Below are positions 8,452 through 20,433 of a stretch of DNA of 64,000 nucleotides, piece by piece. Made by a program: the position numbers and the translations under genes. Within the stretch, counting starts at the first letter, position 1, and every line of letters begins with the position of its first letter. The stretch lies in NCBI RefSeq assembly GCF_000759975.1, contig NZ_JNAM01000006.1, positions 62,001-126,000 of the forward strand, in the 5' to 3' direction. The notes beneath the pieces are model-generated. The model made no database searches and was not told where the DNA came from. It saw only the letters and a program-made list of their open reading frames with translations. The stretch is from Prochlorococcus marinus str. MIT 9302. GTDB lineage: Bacteria; Cyanobacteriota; Cyanobacteriia; PCC-6307; Cyanobiaceae.

Positions 8452-9696
8452 ATGCCAAATTTCCATCGAGTAGTTATTACTGGAATCGGAGCAGTAACTC
8501 CAATTGGTAATAACATTGATGAATATTTAGTCGGTCTTCAAACTGGGACTAATGGGGTCTCAGGTATTACTCTCTTTGATCCTGACCAACATCCCTGCAA
8601 ATTCGCTGCAGAAGTTAAAAATCTTCAATCTGAAAAGTTTATTGAAGCAAAAGAATCCAAAAGATGGGATCGTTTTTCACAGTTTGGAGTTATTGCAGCA
8701 AAGCAAGCATTTAATGATTCTGGACTTGAAATTACTGAAGCTAATGCATCAAGAATTGGAGTGATTATTGGTTCTGGTGTTGGAGGCTTACTAACTATGG
8801 AAAGTCAAGCTCAAATATTGAGTCATAAAGGACCAAAAAGAGTAAGTCCATTTACAGTCCCAATGATGATTCCAAATATGGCAACTGGATTAGCTGCTAT
8901 TGCTTTGGGTGCAAAGGGACCAAGTTCCTCTGTTTCAACTGCCTGCGCTGCTGGTTCAAATGCAATTGGTGATTCTTTTAGATTACTCCAACTTGGAAAG
9001 GCAGATGCAATGATCTGTGGAGGAGCAGAAGCAAGTATTACGCCTCTTGGAGTAGCTGGTTTTGCCAGCGCCAAAGCTCTTTCCTTTAGAAATGACAGTC
9101 CTCAAACTGCTAGCAGACCTTTTGATGCAGAAAGAGATGGATTTGTTATTGGAGAAGGATCTGGAATTCTTGTTTTAGAAACTTTAGAAAATGCACAAAA
9201 AAGGGATGCAAGAATCTATGCAGAAATCATTGGATATGGAACGACATGCGATGCTCACCATATTACTGCTCCATCACCAGGCGGAGTTGGAGGAGCAGAA
9301 GCTATCAAACTAGCAATTGAGGACAGTTCTATCAGCCTTGACAAAATTGATTACATAAATGCTCATGGAACAAGTACATCAGCTAATGACAAAAATGAAA
9401 CTTCTGCAATTAAATCTATTTTTAGAGACAGATCTTACCTTATTCCTGTAAGCTCTACTAAGTCGATGACTGGTCATCTCCTGGGAGGTTCTGGAGGTAT
9501 AGAAGCTGTAGCTTGTATACTTTCTTTGACACATAATTTTATCCCTCCTACAATTAACTACGTCAATCCAGATCCTGATTGTGATCTTGATTATGTACCA
9601 AATAACGCAAGAGATGCCCAATTGGGAGTTGCTCTTTCTAATTCTTTCGGCTTTGGTGGTCACAACGTTTGCCTTGCTTTCAGCAAAATGAATTGA
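8452..9696 (+). CDS. fabF: 3-oxoacyl-ACP synthase II
   Basis: KAS II (414 aa) condenses malonyl-ACP with acyl-ACP to elongate fatty acids. The Cys-His-His triad is visible: nucleophile C165 in [12 protein letters not shown]305 in [14 protein letters not shown], and H342 in [13 protein letters not shown] with K337. The N-terminal [16 protein letters not shown] and C-terminal [15 protein letters not shown] blocks are typical of the thiolase-fold KAS family, and length is standard. It begins 7 bp after acpP, with GAAGG just before the ATG as a possible ribosome site. Transketolase follows 43 bp later on the same strand. Confidence 0.97.
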   Translation: MPNFHRVVITGIGAVTPIGNNIDEYLVGLQTGTNGVSGITLFDPDQHPCKFAAEVKNLQSEKFIEAKESKRWDRFSQFGVIAAKQAFNDSGLEITEANASRIGVIIGSGVGGLLTMESQAQILSHKGPKRVSPFTVPMMIPNMATGLAAIALGAKGPSSSVSTACAAGSNAIGDSFRLLQLGKADAMICGGAEASITPLGVAGFASAKALSFRNDSPQTASRPFDAERDGFVIGEGSGILVLETLENAQKRDARIYAEIIGYGTTCDAHHITAPSPGGVGGAEAIKLAIEDSSISLDKIDYINAHGTSTSANDKNETSAIKSIFRDRSYLIPVSSTKSMTGHLLGGSGGIEAVACILSLTHNFIPPTINYVNPDPDCDLDYVPNNARDAQLGVALSNSFGFGGHNVCLAFSKMN

Positions 9697-9739
9697 TGAC
9701 AACCAATTCTGTATTTCCAAATTATCTTATTTTAAAACA

Positions 9740-11746
9740 ATGGTTGCTGCATCTGTTTCATTAGAATCACTCTGTGTAAATAGTATAAGAATGCTTGCTG
9801 TAGATGCAGTAAATAAATCTAATAGTGGACATCCTGGTTTACCAATGGGTTGCGCTCCTATGGGTTATGCACTATGGCAAAATGTACTTAACCACAATCC
9901 CAATAATCCAAAATGGTTTAATAGAGATCGTTTTGTATTATCAGCTGGTCATGGATGCATGTTGTTATATTCACTGCTACATCTGACAGGATATAAATCA
10001 GTCTCCATAGAGGATATTAAAGAATTTAGACAATGGGGGTCTAAAACTCCTGGACATCCAGAAACATTCGAAACTGAAGGAGTTGAAGTTACAGCTGGGC
10101 CTCTAGGAGCAGGAATCTCTAATGCAGTTGGCTTAGCGATAGCTGAAACTCACTTAGCAGCTAAATTCAATAAGCCTGATTGTAATATCGTTGATCATTA
10201 TACTTACGTCATAATGGGCGATGGCTGTAACCAAGAGGGTATCGCATCAGAAGCTTGCTCATTAGCTGGCCATCTTAAGCTAGGAAAATTAATTGCACTC
10301 TATGATGACAATCAAATTACAATTGATGGTCGTACTGATGTTTCTTTCACTGAAGATGTTTTAAAAAGATATGAAGCTTATGGATGGCATGTCCAACATG
10401 TGAAAGATGGTAATCATGATGTTAAAGGAATAACCGAAGCTATCGAAAAAGCAAAATCAATTACAGATAAACCCTCAATAATAAAAATTTCTACAACTAT
10501 AGGTTATGGTTCTCCTAATAAATCAGATACTGCTGGAATTCATGGAGCTGCAGTTGGAGAGGAAGAAGCTTCTCTAACCAGAGAGTATTTAAATTGGGAA
10601 TATCCTCCATTTGAAATACCAGATGCAGTATATGAACAGTTTAGAAAATCAATTAATAAAGGTGAAGATTTAGAGAAAAAATGGGATTCTAAATTTGAAG
10701 AATATCAGAAAAAATATCCTTCGGAAGGAGCTGAGTTAAGAAGAATGTTAAACGGGCAATTACCTGAGAATTGGGACTCAGATCTTCCCTCTTATTCCCC
10801 TGATGATAAAGGTTTAGCTACCAGAAAGCATTCACAAATTTGTTTGGGTGCCCTAGGTCCTAACCTACCTGAATTAATTGGTGGATCAGCAGATTTAACT
10901 CACTCCAACTATACAGATATCAAAGGAGAAACTGGTTCGTTCCAATCTTATAGCCCTGAAAAAAGATATTTACATTTTGGCGTACGAGAACATGCTATGG
11001 CAGCTGTACTTAATGGAATTGCTTATCATAATAGTGGTCTAATACCTTATGGTGGCACCTTCCTTGTTTTCGCCGACTATATGAGAGGTTCAATGAGACT
11101 TTCAGCACTTAGCGAATTAGGAGTTATCTATGTATTAACCCATGATTCAATTGGTGTAGGCGAAGATGGTCCAACACATCAACCTATTGAAACCATCCCT
11201 TCTCTGCGTGCCATGCCTAACATGCTAGTTTTCAGACCAGGAGATGGGAATGAGACGAGTGGAGCTTATAAGCTTGCTATTCAAAATCGAAAAAGACCTT
11301 CTGCCCTTTGTTTAAGTAGGCAAGGTATGCCTAATCAAGAAAACACTTCAATTGAAAAAGTTGCATTAGGAGGATATGTGGTTTCTGATTGCGAAGGTAC
11401 ACCAGATTTAATATTTATTGGAACTGGAAGTGAACTTAACCTTTGTATTGAAGCAAGTAAGGAGATTTCAAACTTAGGTAAAAAAACTAGAGTTGTCTCT
11501 ATGCCTTGCGTAGAACTTTTCGAAGAACAAGAAGAATCTTACAAAGAAAGTGTTTTACCTTGTAGTGTAACTAAGAGAGTTGTTGTAGAGGCTGCCCATT
11601 CATTTGGTTGGCATAAATATACAGGTTTTGAAGGGATCTGTATTACTATGGATAGGTTTGGTGCATCAGCACCTGGTGGCGATTGTATGAAAAATTTTGG
11701 ATTTACAGTCGAAAACGTCGTTAATAAAACGAAAGAAATTCTATAA
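9740..11746 (+). CDS. tktA: Transketolase
   Basis: Transketolase (668 aa) moves two-carbon ketol units with thiamine diphosphate and serves both the Calvin cycle and the oxidative pentose phosphate pathway. The N-terminal domain has SGHPGLPMG and the ThDP motif GDGCNQEG (from residue 160) ending in DDNQIT; the middle domain has GVREHAM and [16 protein letters not shown]; the C-terminal domain includes FGASAPGG. Length is normal for the family. It is the third plus-strand gene after acpP-fabF and is convergent with thiC, whose ThDP precursor product it depends on (12 bp between the stops). Confidence 0.97.
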   Translation: MVAASVSLESLCVNSIRMLAVDAVNKSNSGHPGLPMGCAPMGYALWQNVLNHNPNNPKWFNRDRFVLSAGHGCMLLYSLLHLTGYKSVSIEDIKEFRQWGSKTPGHPETFETEGVEVTAGPLGAGISNAVGLAIAETHLAAKFNKPDCNIVDHYTYVIMGDGCNQEGIASEACSLAGHLKLGKLIALYDDNQITIDGRTDVSFTEDVLKRYEAYGWHVQHVKDGNHDVKGITEAIEKAKSITDKPSIIKISTTIGYGSPNKSDTAGIHGAAVGEEEASLTREYLNWEYPPFEIPDAVYEQFRKSINKGEDLEKKWDSKFEEYQKKYPSEGAELRRMLNGQLPENWDSDLPSYSPDDKGLATRKHSQICLGALGPNLPELIGGSADLTHSNYTDIKGETGSFQSYSPEKRYLHFGVREHAMAAVLNGIAYHNSGLIPYGGTFLVFADYMRGSMRLSALSELGVIYVLTHDSIGVGEDGPTHQPIETIPSLRAMPNMLVFRPGDGNETSGAYKLAIQNRKRPSALCLSRQGMPNQENTSIEKVALGGYVVSDCEGTPDLIFIGTGSELNLCIEASKEISNLGKKTRVVSMPCVELFEEQEESYKESVLPCSVTKRVVVEAAHSFGWHKYTGFEGICITMDRFGASAPGGDCMKNFGFTVENVVNKTKEIL

Positions 11747-11759
11747 TCATCATTGATAA

Positions 11760-13133
<1,374 letters not shown>

Positions 13134-13177
13134 TTATAAATTCTTAAAAGTTTTATCACTAAAGTTTGATCAAAGTT

Positions 13178-13260
13178 CCACTTCCCTGCATCAGGATTAA
13201 TGATTCAGGTTCAAAGGGTATGATCTCAGCTAAGTTAAATTTCTTAGCACCCCTAGTATT
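13178..13260 (-). promoter_or_regulatory. TPP riboswitch (THI element) upstream of thiC
   Basis: On the minus strand the canonical THI blocks occur in order: GGGGTGC (13254-13248), then a P3 arm (TAAG/CTTA around a short A/T loop), GCTGAGAT, ATACCCTTTGAACCTGA (pyrimidine-binding region), a CAT/ATG-type arm, and GCAGGGAAGT closing P1 against ACTAGGGG. This aptamer binds thiamine diphosphate. It ends 47 nt before the thiC ATG. No strong intrinsic terminator with a T tract is seen between aptamer and start codon, so translational or processing control is more likely than transcription termination; this last point is inference. Confidence 0.93.
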
Positions 13261-13326
13261 AATCTTATTAATAGCTCTTTTCTAAAAAATAGTCATCACA
13301 TATTGCGTAAAATAAATAAAATAATT

Positions 13327-13542
13327 TTATTTGATTTTTTGATAAGACTTTATCTTTTTTAAAATATTTTCCCTATCCAATCTTCTTCTTAATTCTTTCT
13401 CCAAAAGAATTGAAATTCCCATTAAACCAATAGGCAAATAAAAAATTTTCCTAGAATTGTCTCTTAATATCAAGCCAGTAGCAGACATTAGGATCATGAA
13501 AGGTGCTACCAAAGACAAAATAATTCTTTTATTAATTTTCAT
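13327..13542 (-). CDS. Small hypothetical membrane protein
   Basis: A 71-residue protein with a short basic N-terminus, two hydrophobic helices (about residues 7-26 and 32-47), then a highly basic tail (KELRRRLDRENILKKIKSYQKIK). The positive-inside rule puts both termini in the cytoplasm. No family is recognised. Its ATG overlaps the stop of the upstream M20 amidohydrolase gene by 4 bp, so the two are almost certainly translated from one mRNA. A TTTTATTTGATTTTTTG-like A/T tract surrounds its end. Confidence 0.7.
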   Translation of the reverse strand: MKINKRIILSLVAPFMILMSATGLILRDNSRKIFYLPIGLMGISILLEKELRRRLDRENILKKIKSYQKIK

Positions 13543-14723
13543 TTATCAACTGTATTAATTATTTCATTGTTTAATTTTACTATGGATTCTGTTATCACTT
13601 TAATTCCAACAGCAATAGCTCTTTCATCTGGATCAAATTTGGAACTATGTAGTGGAGCGCATCCACTTGAGCTAGAAACACCAAGCCTAAACATTGAACC
13701 AGGGATCTCATTCAAGAACTCAGCGAAATCTTCAGCACCTAACGATGGTTTTTGTAATTCGATAACATTTTCTTGACCCAAAACATGAATTCCGGAATCT
13801 CTAAGGACTCTATTAATTTCATAATTATTATTAACTGGTGGAGTGATTTCTCTGAATAATACTTTTGCTTCAGCTCCGCAACTTTTAGCTAAAGAAGAGA
13901 TATTTTCATTGAGCCAATTACCAATATTCTTAAATAATTTAAGGTTAGTACATCTAACCGTACCAATTAAATTAACTTTTTCTGCAAGAACGTTAAATGC
14001 ATTGCCACCATTTATTTTGCCAAAAGTTATTACTACAGGATCCAAAGGATCTAACTTCCTTGTTATTGATTCTTGAATTCCTGAAATCACTTTAGATGCC
14101 ACCCAAATAGCATCAACTCCTTCATGAGGTCGAGCTCCATGGCCTGATTTCCCTTTAATCTCTACCTTGAGTTCTCCAGCGGCTGCAGTTAAACTACCCT
14201 CTTTAATCCCAATAGTGCCTACAGATAAATTTGGGTAGACATGAACCCCTAAAATATGGGTTAAACCATCAGTAGCACCGTCCTTAATCATCCATCTAGC
14301 TCCACTCGCAATTTCCTCAGCTGGCTGAAAAATTATCCTAGTGCCTAAATTAAGTTTTAAATCCTTAATAATTTTTGCTACCCCCAATCCAATTGATATA
14401 TGCAAATCGTGACCACACGCATGCATCACACCATCTACTTTTGAAGAAAAACTTAATTTAGTTTCCTCAAATATTGGCAAAGCATCCATATCCACTCTTA
14501 AACCTATAATGCCCTTATCTAATGGCCCAAAATCGGCTATAACTCCAGTCCTGCCTATAGATTCTCTGACATTCCAACCAATATTTCTTAAATAACCACT
14601 TATCAAAATCGAAGTTTGATTTTCTAGTCCACTTAATTCTGGATGTGCATGGATATGTCTTCTTAAATTAATTAATTCATCATTAAACGAATCAATTTTT
14701 TTTAAAAACTGATCTCTATTCAT
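13539..14723 (-). CDS. M20D-family amidohydrolase (N-acyl amino acid hydrolase type)
   Basis: A 394-residue zinc-type peptidase-fold hydrolase related to IAA-amino acid hydrolase, hippurate hydrolase and N-acetyldiaminopimelate deacetylase. Motifs: HIHAHPELSG near residue 22, LRVDMDALPI, the metal-binding MHACGHDLH with the family's cysteine ligand, QPAEEIASGARWMI with the catalytic glutamate pair, and SLGAEDFAEF late in the sequence. The lid domain lies in the middle (about 180-300). Substrate cannot be told from sequence. It starts 3 bp after the stop of the exported TPR gene and overlaps the small membrane protein gene by 4 bp. Confidence 0.9.
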   Translation of the reverse strand: MNRDQFLKKIDSFNDELINLRRHIHAHPELSGLENQTSILISGYLRNIGWNVRESIGRTGVIADFGPLDKGIIGLRVDMDALPIFEETKLSFSSKVDGVMHACGHDLHISIGLGVAKIIKDLKLNLGTRIIFQPAEEIASGARWMIKDGATDGLTHILGVHVYPNLSVGTIGIKEGSLTAAAGELKVEIKGKSGHGARPHEGVDAIWVASKVISGIQESITRKLDPLDPVVITFGKINGGNAFNVLAEKVNLIGTVRCTNLKLFKNIGNWLNENISSLAKSCGAEAKVLFREITPPVNNNYEINRVLRDSGIHVLGQENVIELQKPSLGAEDFAEFLNEIPGSMFRLGVSSSSGCAPLHSSKFDPDERAIAVGIKVITESIVKLNNEIINTVDK

Positions 14724-14726
14724 TAC

Positions 14727-15515
14727 TTATTTTAAATCGATAAAGTTCATTAAATCTTTAATTGGTTTTGGAGGCCATCTTCTTATTTTTTTTAACCATT
14801 CCTCATCACTATACCTAGGATCTAATTCAGTTACTGCTATCCAATTACTTTCTGCTTTTCCAGATTCACCCTTGTACCAATTCAAGGCTGTTAAAGCTGC
14901 CCTAGCATCTGCAAATGTTGGATAACGTCTAATTAATTTTTTTAATTCTTTTTCAGATTCATCAATATTTCCCAACTGGAAATCTGCTAAAGCCATACTT
15001 GACCTTGCCATAGCAAATCCAGGATTATATGTAGCAGCTTTTGAAAATAAATCTCTTGCTTTGTCCCATTGTGATGTAGAACCTTCAACATTAGCCAAAT
15101 TATACAATGCAGAGAAATTCTCACTATCCTGCGAAATAACAAACATATAATCTTTTTTCGCTTCCGACCATAGGCCCAATGCTTCCTCTGCTATACCTCT
15201 ATTAATGTAAGGATCTATTTCATAAGGATTTAAAATTATTGCTTTATTTTGATCATCTATTGATCCTTCTACATCTCCTATCACAAGTCTTATATTTCCT
15301 CTATTACTAAAAGCTGCTGCATCATCAGGATAAGAATCGAGATATTGATTCCATTCTTGTAAAGCGAGATTAAATTTTCCGCCTGAACTTAAATCTAATG
15401 CATTTTTAAACAAATCCTCTCTCAAAGATAATGAGAAGCATGGTGCAATATAAAAAATATTGACAAAAACAAAAATTAATAAAAAACAAACCTTAACTTT
15501 TTTAAAAGTTATCAT
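14727..15515 (-). CDS. Exported TPR-repeat protein
   Basis: A protein of 262 residues with at least five tetratricopeptide-like repeats. The N-terminus has a basic stretch and a strong hydrophobic segment ([20 protein letters not shown]), so it is probably exported or membrane-anchored; the Cys near its end is only a weak lipobox. Repeat motifs include [31 protein letters not shown] and [18 protein letters not shown] chose the ATG at 15515 over an in-frame TTG 12 bp upstream; both overlap the 3' end of ruvB, indicating coupling. TPR proteins act as protein-binding scaffolds; some cyanobacterial ones serve photosystem assembly, but no partner is shown here. Confidence 0.82.
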   Translation of the reverse strand: MITFKKVKVCFLLIFVFVNIFYIAPCFSLSLREDLFKNALDLSSGGKFNLALQEWNQYLDSYPDDAAAFSNRGNIRLVIGDVEGSIDDQNKAIILNPYEIDPYINRGIAEEALGLWSEAKKDYMFVISQDSENFSALYNLANVEGSTSQWDKARDLFSKAATYNPGFAMARSSMALADFQLGNIDESEKELKKLIRRYPTFADARAALTALNWYKGESGKAESNWIAVTELDPRYSDEEWLKKIRRWPPKPIKDLMNFIDLK

Positions 15516-16560
15516 TTTTTGAATCAATGTATTTTTTCCCTAAAGCAGTAAGCAATCTCCCTCTAGGAGTTCTTGTAAGAAAACCAATTTGGATTAGATA
15601 TGGCTCAACTACAAATTCTAACATTGAAGAATCATCACCCAACCCAGATGCTATTGAGTCTAGGCCAGTTGGAATATTATTGTTTTGGTTTAGAAAAGAT
15701 AAATATTGTCTATCTAAAGAATCCAATCCTTTTGCATCAATTTGGTAAGAATTTAAAGCCTTGTTTATTAAATTCACTGAGATAACATTACTTTTTTTAA
15801 CAACTTGAGCATAATCTCTGACTCGTCTTAATAATCTCAAAGCAATTCTTGGAGTCCCTCGAGATATCTTTGCTAATTTATAGGATGCCTCATCATTTAA
15901 CTTAAGGTTTATTAATCGGGAAAAATTAAAAATTATTTTTTTTAATTCTTCATATGTATAAAATTCAATTTTTTGAGATATACCAAATCTATCTCTTAGA
16001 GGGGCACTAATTGAGGCTAATTTAGTTGTCGCACCAATCAGAGTGAACCTGGGAAGATTAATTGTTCTGCAACGTGCTCCTCTATTAGCTCCCATAGTTA
16101 AATCTAGTCTAAAATCCTCCATTGCAGAATATAACAACTCTTCAGTTAATCTATTTAAGCGATGTATTTCATCGATAAATAAAACTTCACCTTCTTTTAA
16201 TCCAAGGAGTAAACCTACAATATCTCTAGGTCTTTCAATCGCGGGGGCAGTAGCTATCCTACATTTTGTATTCATTTCATGGGCTATCAAAAAAGCTAGG
16301 GTAGTCTTACCTAAACCCGGCTGTCCATATAAAAGAGTATGCTCCAAAGGTTCTTTTCTATAAATTGAAGCATCTATAGCTATTCTTAAAGAAGATTTAA
16401 GATTTTCTTGGCCAATAAATTCTTTTAAAGTAGCAGGCCTAGCTAAGTTCAGATTATTTTTTCTTTTTTCTTCTGGAATGATTTTTGAATCAACTAGCCT
16501 AAGCTCTTTTTTACGAAGAGAAAAATCATTATCACCTATATTGGAAGAAATTATTGCCAT
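15502..16560 (-). CDS. ruvB: Holliday junction branch migration ATPase RuvB
   Basis: RuvB (352 aa) is the AAA+ motor that drives branch migration with RuvA during recombinational repair. Walker [10 protein letters not shown] is at residues 79-87, Walker [10 protein letters not shown] ends around 134, sensor 1 is LIGATTK, and the arginine-finger region is APLRDRFG; the C-terminal winged helix contains [17 protein letters not shown]. An N-terminal extension of about 40 residues precedes [13 protein letters not shown], somewhat longer than E. coli RuvB. It heads the run ruvB-TPR-amidohydrolase-small membrane protein on the minus strand and is divergent from smpB (53 bp). Confidence 0.97.
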   Translation of the reverse strand: MAIISSNIGDNDFSLRKKELRLVDSKIIPEEKRKNNLNLARPATLKEFIGQENLKSSLRIAIDASIYRKEPLEHTLLYGQPGLGKTTLAFLIAHEMNTKCRIATAPAIERPRDIVGLLLGLKEGEVLFIDEIHRLNRLTEELLYSAMEDFRLDLTMGANRGARCRTINLPRFTLIGATTKLASISAPLRDRFGISQKIEFYTYEELKKIIFNFSRLINLKLNDEASYKLAKISRGTPRIALRLLRRVRDYAQVVKKSNVISVNLINKALNSYQIDAKGLDSLDRQYLSFLNQNNNIPTGLDSIASGLGDDSSMLEFVVEPYLIQIGFLTRTPRGRLLTALGKKYIDSKNDNF

Positions 16561-16613
16561 AATGAAAGGTTAATTGCAATTGTTCTGAGTAGAAAGATTT
16601 TTTTACAACTAAA

Positions 16614-17108
16614 ATGGCAAAAAATTCAAACAAAGTTAAAAAAAATACTAATAAAAAAAATAATTTTAAACGTCTAGCTGAGAATAAATATGCAAAATTT
16701 CAATATGCAATATCTGAGACAATGGAAGCTGGAATTGAACTTTTAGGTACTGAAGTAAAGTCCATTAGAAACGGAAAAGCAAATTTAAGAGATGGGTACT
16801 GTTCATTCAGAGATGGTGAGATCTTATTATTAAATGTTCACATTTCACCACACAAAAATGTGGGGTCTTTCTTTAATCATGATCCATTAAGAAATAGAAA
16901 GTTACTACTACATAAAAAAGAAATAATAAAACTAAAATCCAATACTGAAAAAAAAGGAATGACTATTGTTCCATTATCTCTTTATCTAAAAGGCTCATGG
17001 ATAAAACTAACTATTGGGGTAGGGAAAGGGAAAAAATTGCATGACAAACGACAAGATGAAAAACAAAAAAGTATAAAAAAAGAAATCAACTCTGCACTAA
17101 AAAGATAA
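16614..17108 (+). CDS. smpB: SsrA-binding protein SmpB
   Basis: SmpB (164 aa) brings tmRNA to stalled ribosomes for trans-translation. The core contains [24 protein letters not shown] and [28 protein letters not shown], which match the family's OB-fold and RNA-binding surface. The N-terminus is an added Lys/Asn-rich tail of about 20 residues and the C-terminus is the basic tail that mimics an mRNA-bound codon helix. It is divergent from ruvB and convergent with a small unknown gene. The tmRNA gene itself is not in the window. Confidence 0.95.
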   Translation: MAKNSNKVKKNTNKKNNFKRLAENKYAKFQYAISETMEAGIELLGTEVKSIRNGKANLRDGYCSFRDGEILLLNVHISPHKNVGSFFNHDPLRNRKLLLHKKEIIKLKSNTEKKGMTIVPLSLYLKGSWIKLTIGVGKGKKLHDKRQDEKQKSIKKEINSALKR

Positions 17109-17134
17109 AATCTTATTAAGACTTATTGAAACTA

Positions 17135-17380
17135 TCAATCTAGACTTACTGAACTTGGAGGGGGTGAAGGATCTGGATCTGCAATTAACATATGCTGTAG
17201 GACAGTTTCAGGTCTCTCACTATCTCTCCAGCGAATTTTGTAAGCAGGCATTTTTGTACCTCTACTTGTAGTTTGCTCTACTGGTTCAATAACCCATCCT
17301 CTTCTAGATCGGCCTTGAGGATTTCTTTTTACTACTGCATCCGCATGTTTGAAACGGAAACCAACACGTTCACCACTCAT
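17135..17380 (-). CDS. Small basic hypothetical protein
   Basis: An 81-residue soluble protein, ATG start. The body (MSGERVGFRFKHADAVVKR to PAYKIRWRDSERPETVLQHML) is basic and beta-rich, with a GWVIEPVE-KIRWRDS pattern that recalls small SH3-like barrels; the C-terminal 15 residues are Pro/Ser-rich. Its composition is less A/T-driven than its neighbours (many Arg, Pro, Gly), which suggests strong conservation. It lies 29 bp downstream of lysS on the same strand. No function is assigned. Confidence 0.72.
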   Translation of the reverse strand: MSGERVGFRFKHADAVVKRNPQGRSRRGWVIEPVEQTTSRGTKMPAYKIRWRDSERPETVLQHMLIADPDPSPPPSSVSLD

Positions 17381-17409
17381 TTAAAAAATTTCGTATTGGA
17401 TTAATTTAT

Positions 17410-18948
17410 TTATTTTACTTCATTCAAGGGTAATTTTTCATTTTTATTGGAAGTTATTTCTGGTTTTAACAATGGGAAAGGGATTACATCTCTAATTGAT
17501 GGACTATTAGTAATTAACATAATAAGTCTATCAATTCCTATGCCTAATCCTCCAGTAGGAGGCATGCCAATCTCTAAAGCATTCAAAAAATCTTCATCTA
17601 TACAATGAGCCTCATGATCTCCTTGATCTCTAAGAGATTGCTGTAATTGCATTCTTTCTCTTTGATCAACTGGATCTATTAACTCACTAAACGCATTTGC
17701 AAGCTCTCGACCAACAATGAATAATTCAAATCTCTGAACCATTTCGTTATTAGCATCATGAGGTCTAGCTAAAGGGGAAATTTCAACAGGATAATCCATA
17801 ACAAAAGTAGGTTCTATAAGTTCTGACTCTACTTTTTGCTCGAATACCTCATTTAAAAGTCTTCCCATACTATTCACTTTGCTAGAAAATTCAACATTGA
17901 TACTTTTAGTGGCTTGTTTTGCTTCTTGAAAGTCTCCATTGAAAGAATCAAAATCAAGCCCTGTATATTTTTTGACAATATCTTTCATAGATATTCTTAA
18001 CCAAGGTTTAGCAAAATTAATTTCATTATTTTGATACTTTATAATTAGAGACCCACATGCATCAGTTACGATATCTTTGATCAGTTCTTCTGTTAAATTC
18101 ATCATATCGACATAGTTAGAAAAAGCTTGATAAATTTCAACTGAGGTAAATTCTGGATTATGCTTTGTACTTATCCCCTCATTACGAAAGATTCTTCCCA
18201 ATTCATAAACTTTCTCAAATCCTCCAACAACCATTCTTTTTAAATGTAATTCTGTAGCTATTCTTAGATACAACGGAATATCTAATGTATTGTGATGAGT
18301 AATAAATGGTCTTGCTTCAGCACCACCAGCTTCAGATTGCAGAATTGGAGTTTCTATCTCTAAAAAATTTCTATTATCTAGCCATTTTCTTATAAAACTT
18401 ATACATTTTGCTCTTGTTTTAAATACATTTTTAGATTGAGGATTCACTATTAGATCTAAATAACGTTGTCGATATCTTTTTTCAATATCAGTCAATCCAT
18501 GCCATTTATCCGGTAAAGGCTGCAATGATTTGGATAACATTTGCCATTTTTCAACTTTAATTGAAAGCTCACCTTTATTAGTTTTTTTTATAGTGCCGTA
18601 GATGCCTATCCAATCACCAATATCTACTATTTCCTTAATATCTTCAAAAGAAAGTAATTTTTGGTTTTCTAAATTGCAATTAATAATCCTTTTATCTAGA
18701 TAAAGCTGAATCTCACCTTCTTGATCACTTATTTTGAAAAAGGCAATTTTACCCATTACCCTTTTTGCCATAACTCTCCCGGCAATAGAGACACTGAAAT
18801 CTTCTTCTTGACCATTTTCTAAATAATCAAATTTTTGAATAAGAAAATTTGTAGTATGTGAAACACTAAAACTCTCTGCGTAAGAAGTAAATCCTTTGCT
18901 AACTAGTAGGTTAGTTTTTTGTAGGCGTGCTTCTCTTATTTCAGACAA
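17410..18948 (-). CDS. lysS: Lysyl-tRNA synthetase, class II
   Basis: LysRS (512 aa) charges tRNA-Lys. An N-terminal OB-fold anticodon-binding domain (about 50-150, including [31 protein letters not shown]) precedes the class II catalytic core: motif 1 around [10 protein letters not shown], motif 2 [14 protein letters not shown], and motif 3 [12 protein letters not shown] near the C-terminus. Length is normal. The start codon is TTG at 18948 ([13 protein letters not shown]); there is no closer ATG consistent with the N-terminal region. rpaB lies 50 bp upstream on the same strand. Confidence 0.96.
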   Translation of the reverse strand: MSEIREARLQKTNLLVSKGFTSYAESFSVSHTTNFLIQKFDYLENGQEEDFSVSIAGRVMAKRVMGKIAFFKISDQEGEIQLYLDKRIINCNLENQKLLSFEDIKEIVDIGDWIGIYGTIKKTNKGELSIKVEKWQMLSKSLQPLPDKWHGLTDIEKRYRQRYLDLIVNPQSKNVFKTRAKCISFIRKWLDNRNFLEIETPILQSEAGGAEARPFITHHNTLDIPLYLRIATELHLKRMVVGGFEKVYELGRIFRNEGISTKHNPEFTSVEIYQAFSNYVDMMNLTEELIKDIVTDACGSLIIKYQNNEINFAKPWLRISMKDIVKKYTGLDFDSFNGDFQEAKQATKSINVEFSSKVNSMGRLLNEVFEQKVESELIEPTFVMDYPVEISPLARPHDANNEMVQRFELFIVGRELANAFSELIDPVDQRERMQLQQSLRDQGDHEAHCIDEDFLNALEIGMPPTGGLGIGIDRLIMLITNSPSIRDVIPFPLLKPEITSNKNEKLPLNEVK

Positions 18949-18998
18949 AATTTACCTTAATATGTTTGTTTTATTTAATAAAATTATCAGACTATAGC

Positions 18999-19745
18999 TC
19001 AACTTGCCAAAGATGTTGCTGTTTCACCAACTCTTTGAGATGCATAACCAATCCCTCTTACAGTTAATATTAATTCTGGATTTCTTGGATCTGGTTCCAA
19101 TTTACCCCTTAGTCTAGCTACATATACATCAACAACTCTTAAATCTGCAGCTCTACGAGGGGGATAACCCCATAGCTGTTCTAAAATTTCTGCTCGCGGC
19201 ACAACTTTACCAGGCTCGTCGAATAATAATTCTAGGAGGCTAAATTCAGTATAAGTCAGGCTAATTCTTTCCCCTGCTCTAGAAACTTGTCTGCGATTAG
19301 TATCAACGACTAAACTGCCAAATTTCATAACTCCTTTACCAGATGGAACCTCTTTAGTTTCTGTAACCGATACATTAGGACCCATTCTTCTCAAAATAGT
19401 AGCTATCCTAGCCTCTAACTCTTTTGGACTAAATGGTTTAGATAAGTAATCATCAGCCCCTAAATCTAAACCGGCAACTCTCTCTGAAATAGCCTCTAGT
19501 GCAGTTAAAAATATTATTGGTACTACTGATTCAGCTCTAATTCTTCTGCAAACAGCAAATCCATCCATTTTTGGAAGCATAACATCAAGAACTATTAGGT
19601 CTGGGGAATCCCTGTGAAAAGACTCAATAGCTTCTTCACCGTTAGTGGCTGAATGAACTTGATATCCTGCTAGTTGAAGCCTTGTAACTAATACCTTCAA
19701 AACTGCTGGTTCATCATCAACAACTAAAATTCTTGCTTTTGACAT
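18999..19745 (-). CDS. rpaB: OmpR-family response regulator RpaB (Ycf27)
   Basis: A 248-residue two-component regulator. The receiver domain has the acidic pair D10/D11, phospho-acceptor D54 in LIVLDVMLPKMDG, T81 and K103 in LSKPFSPKELEAR. A winged-helix DNA-binding domain follows (about 140-240; LTYTEFSLLELLFDEPGKVVPRAEILEQLWGY and RVVDVYVARLRGKLEPDP). Overall pattern fits RpaB rather than RpaA. In other cyanobacteria RpaB binds HLR1 sites to adjust photosystem I and high-light genes, with kinase Hik33/DspA. The upstream 169 bp hold two A/T palindromes sharing GAATATAT, possible control sites. Confidence 0.9.
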   Translation of the reverse strand: MSKARILVVDDEPAVLKVLVTRLQLAGYQVHSATNGEEAIESFHRDSPDLIVLDVMLPKMDGFAVCRRIRAESVVPIIFLTALEAISERVAGLDLGADDYLSKPFSPKELEARIATILRRMGPNVSVTETKEVPSGKGVMKFGSLVVDTNRRQVSRAGERISLTYTEFSLLELLFDEPGKVVPRAEILEQLWGYPPRRAADLRVVDVYVARLRGKLEPDPRNPELILTVRGIGYASQRVGETATSLAS

Positions 19746-19792
19746 AGTTAAAAAAGATTTCTAGATATTTCAAAGCAAAGAATTCTTGCAAT

Positions 19793-19857
19793 GAATATAT
19801 ATTCTAACAATTAAAAATATAACATTAAGAACCCTCAAAGATATATTCCGAATATAT
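19793..19857. repeat. Paired palindromes upstream of rpaB
   Basis: Two perfect palindromes lie in the rpaB leader region: GAATATATATTC at 19793-19804, and ATATATTC-C-GAATATAT at 19841-19857. Both are built from the same GAATATAT/ATATATTC half-site and their centres are about 50 bp apart, near five helical turns. They start 48 and 96 bp upstream of the rpaB ATG. A regulator-binding role, perhaps autoregulation, is inference only. Confidence 0.5.
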
Positions 19858-19914
19858 TTAAGAATTTTAAGATGTAAATTTTTTTGAGCACTTTATACTA
19901 GTTTGCAAAATTTA

Positions 19915-20433
19915 TTACTGTAATTTTCTCCTTGTAATTTTAAACATTCTGAAAAGTTGGGAGCAAATAAAAGGAGCAAAAAAACCTGTAAGAAAAACTT
20001 CAGCTAAGATATTATGAAAACTGGGGAGAAAAAGTAGGAAATTACTATCTGAAAAATTTTTAAACAAAATTTGTAAAAAATAAAGACTGCCACATAAAAA
20101 ACTTCCAAAAGAACAAATTAGACCATACCTAAAATGTCCCAATAAAATATCACTATGTAATTTAATTCTCCCAAATAAAATTCCACATAAAATTAAACCT
20201 GGTATTTGAGTAAAATTACTATCTAAAGTTACAGAATCTAAAATTAGACCTAAAAATAAACCAAATATTAGTCCATTTATTGATCCATGAATCATTGACC
20301 AAGGCAATAACCAAAATAACGGCCAATATGGTTGAACACCTAAAAATCCAAGCCAATTAGGGTGCCACAAAAAAATAATTGGGATAAAAATAAAGCATAT
20401 TATTGATAATTTTTTTTTGAAAAATTTATTCAT
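19915..20433 (-). CDS. mreD: Rod shape-determining protein MreD
   Basis: MreD (172 aa) is the multi-spanning membrane part of the elongasome. The sequence is mostly hydrophobic with about five membrane helices (for example IICFIFIPIIFLWHP, GLIFGLFLGLILDSVTL, GLICSFGSFLCGSLYFLQIL). Identification rests on this profile plus position after mreB and mreC. The start is ATG at 20433, which overlaps the mreC stop as TAATG; a TTG 30 bp upstream would give ten extra residues inside mreC and is less likely. Translational coupling is expected. Confidence 0.88.
   Translation of the reverse strand: MNKFFKKKLSIICFIFIPIIFLWHPNWLGFLGVQPYWPLFWLLPWSMIHGSINGLIFGLFLGLILDSVTLDSNFTQIPGLILCGILFGRIKLHSDILLGHFRYGLICSFGSFLCGSLYFLQILFKNFSDSNFLLFLPSFHNILAEVFLTGFFAPFICSQLFRMFKITRRKLQ

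Noticed and set aside
9379-9720. Minus-strand ORF of 113 codons inside fabF and the following gap
   Set aside because: It is a shadow of fabF, with no family features and low-complexity composition typical of antisense reading.
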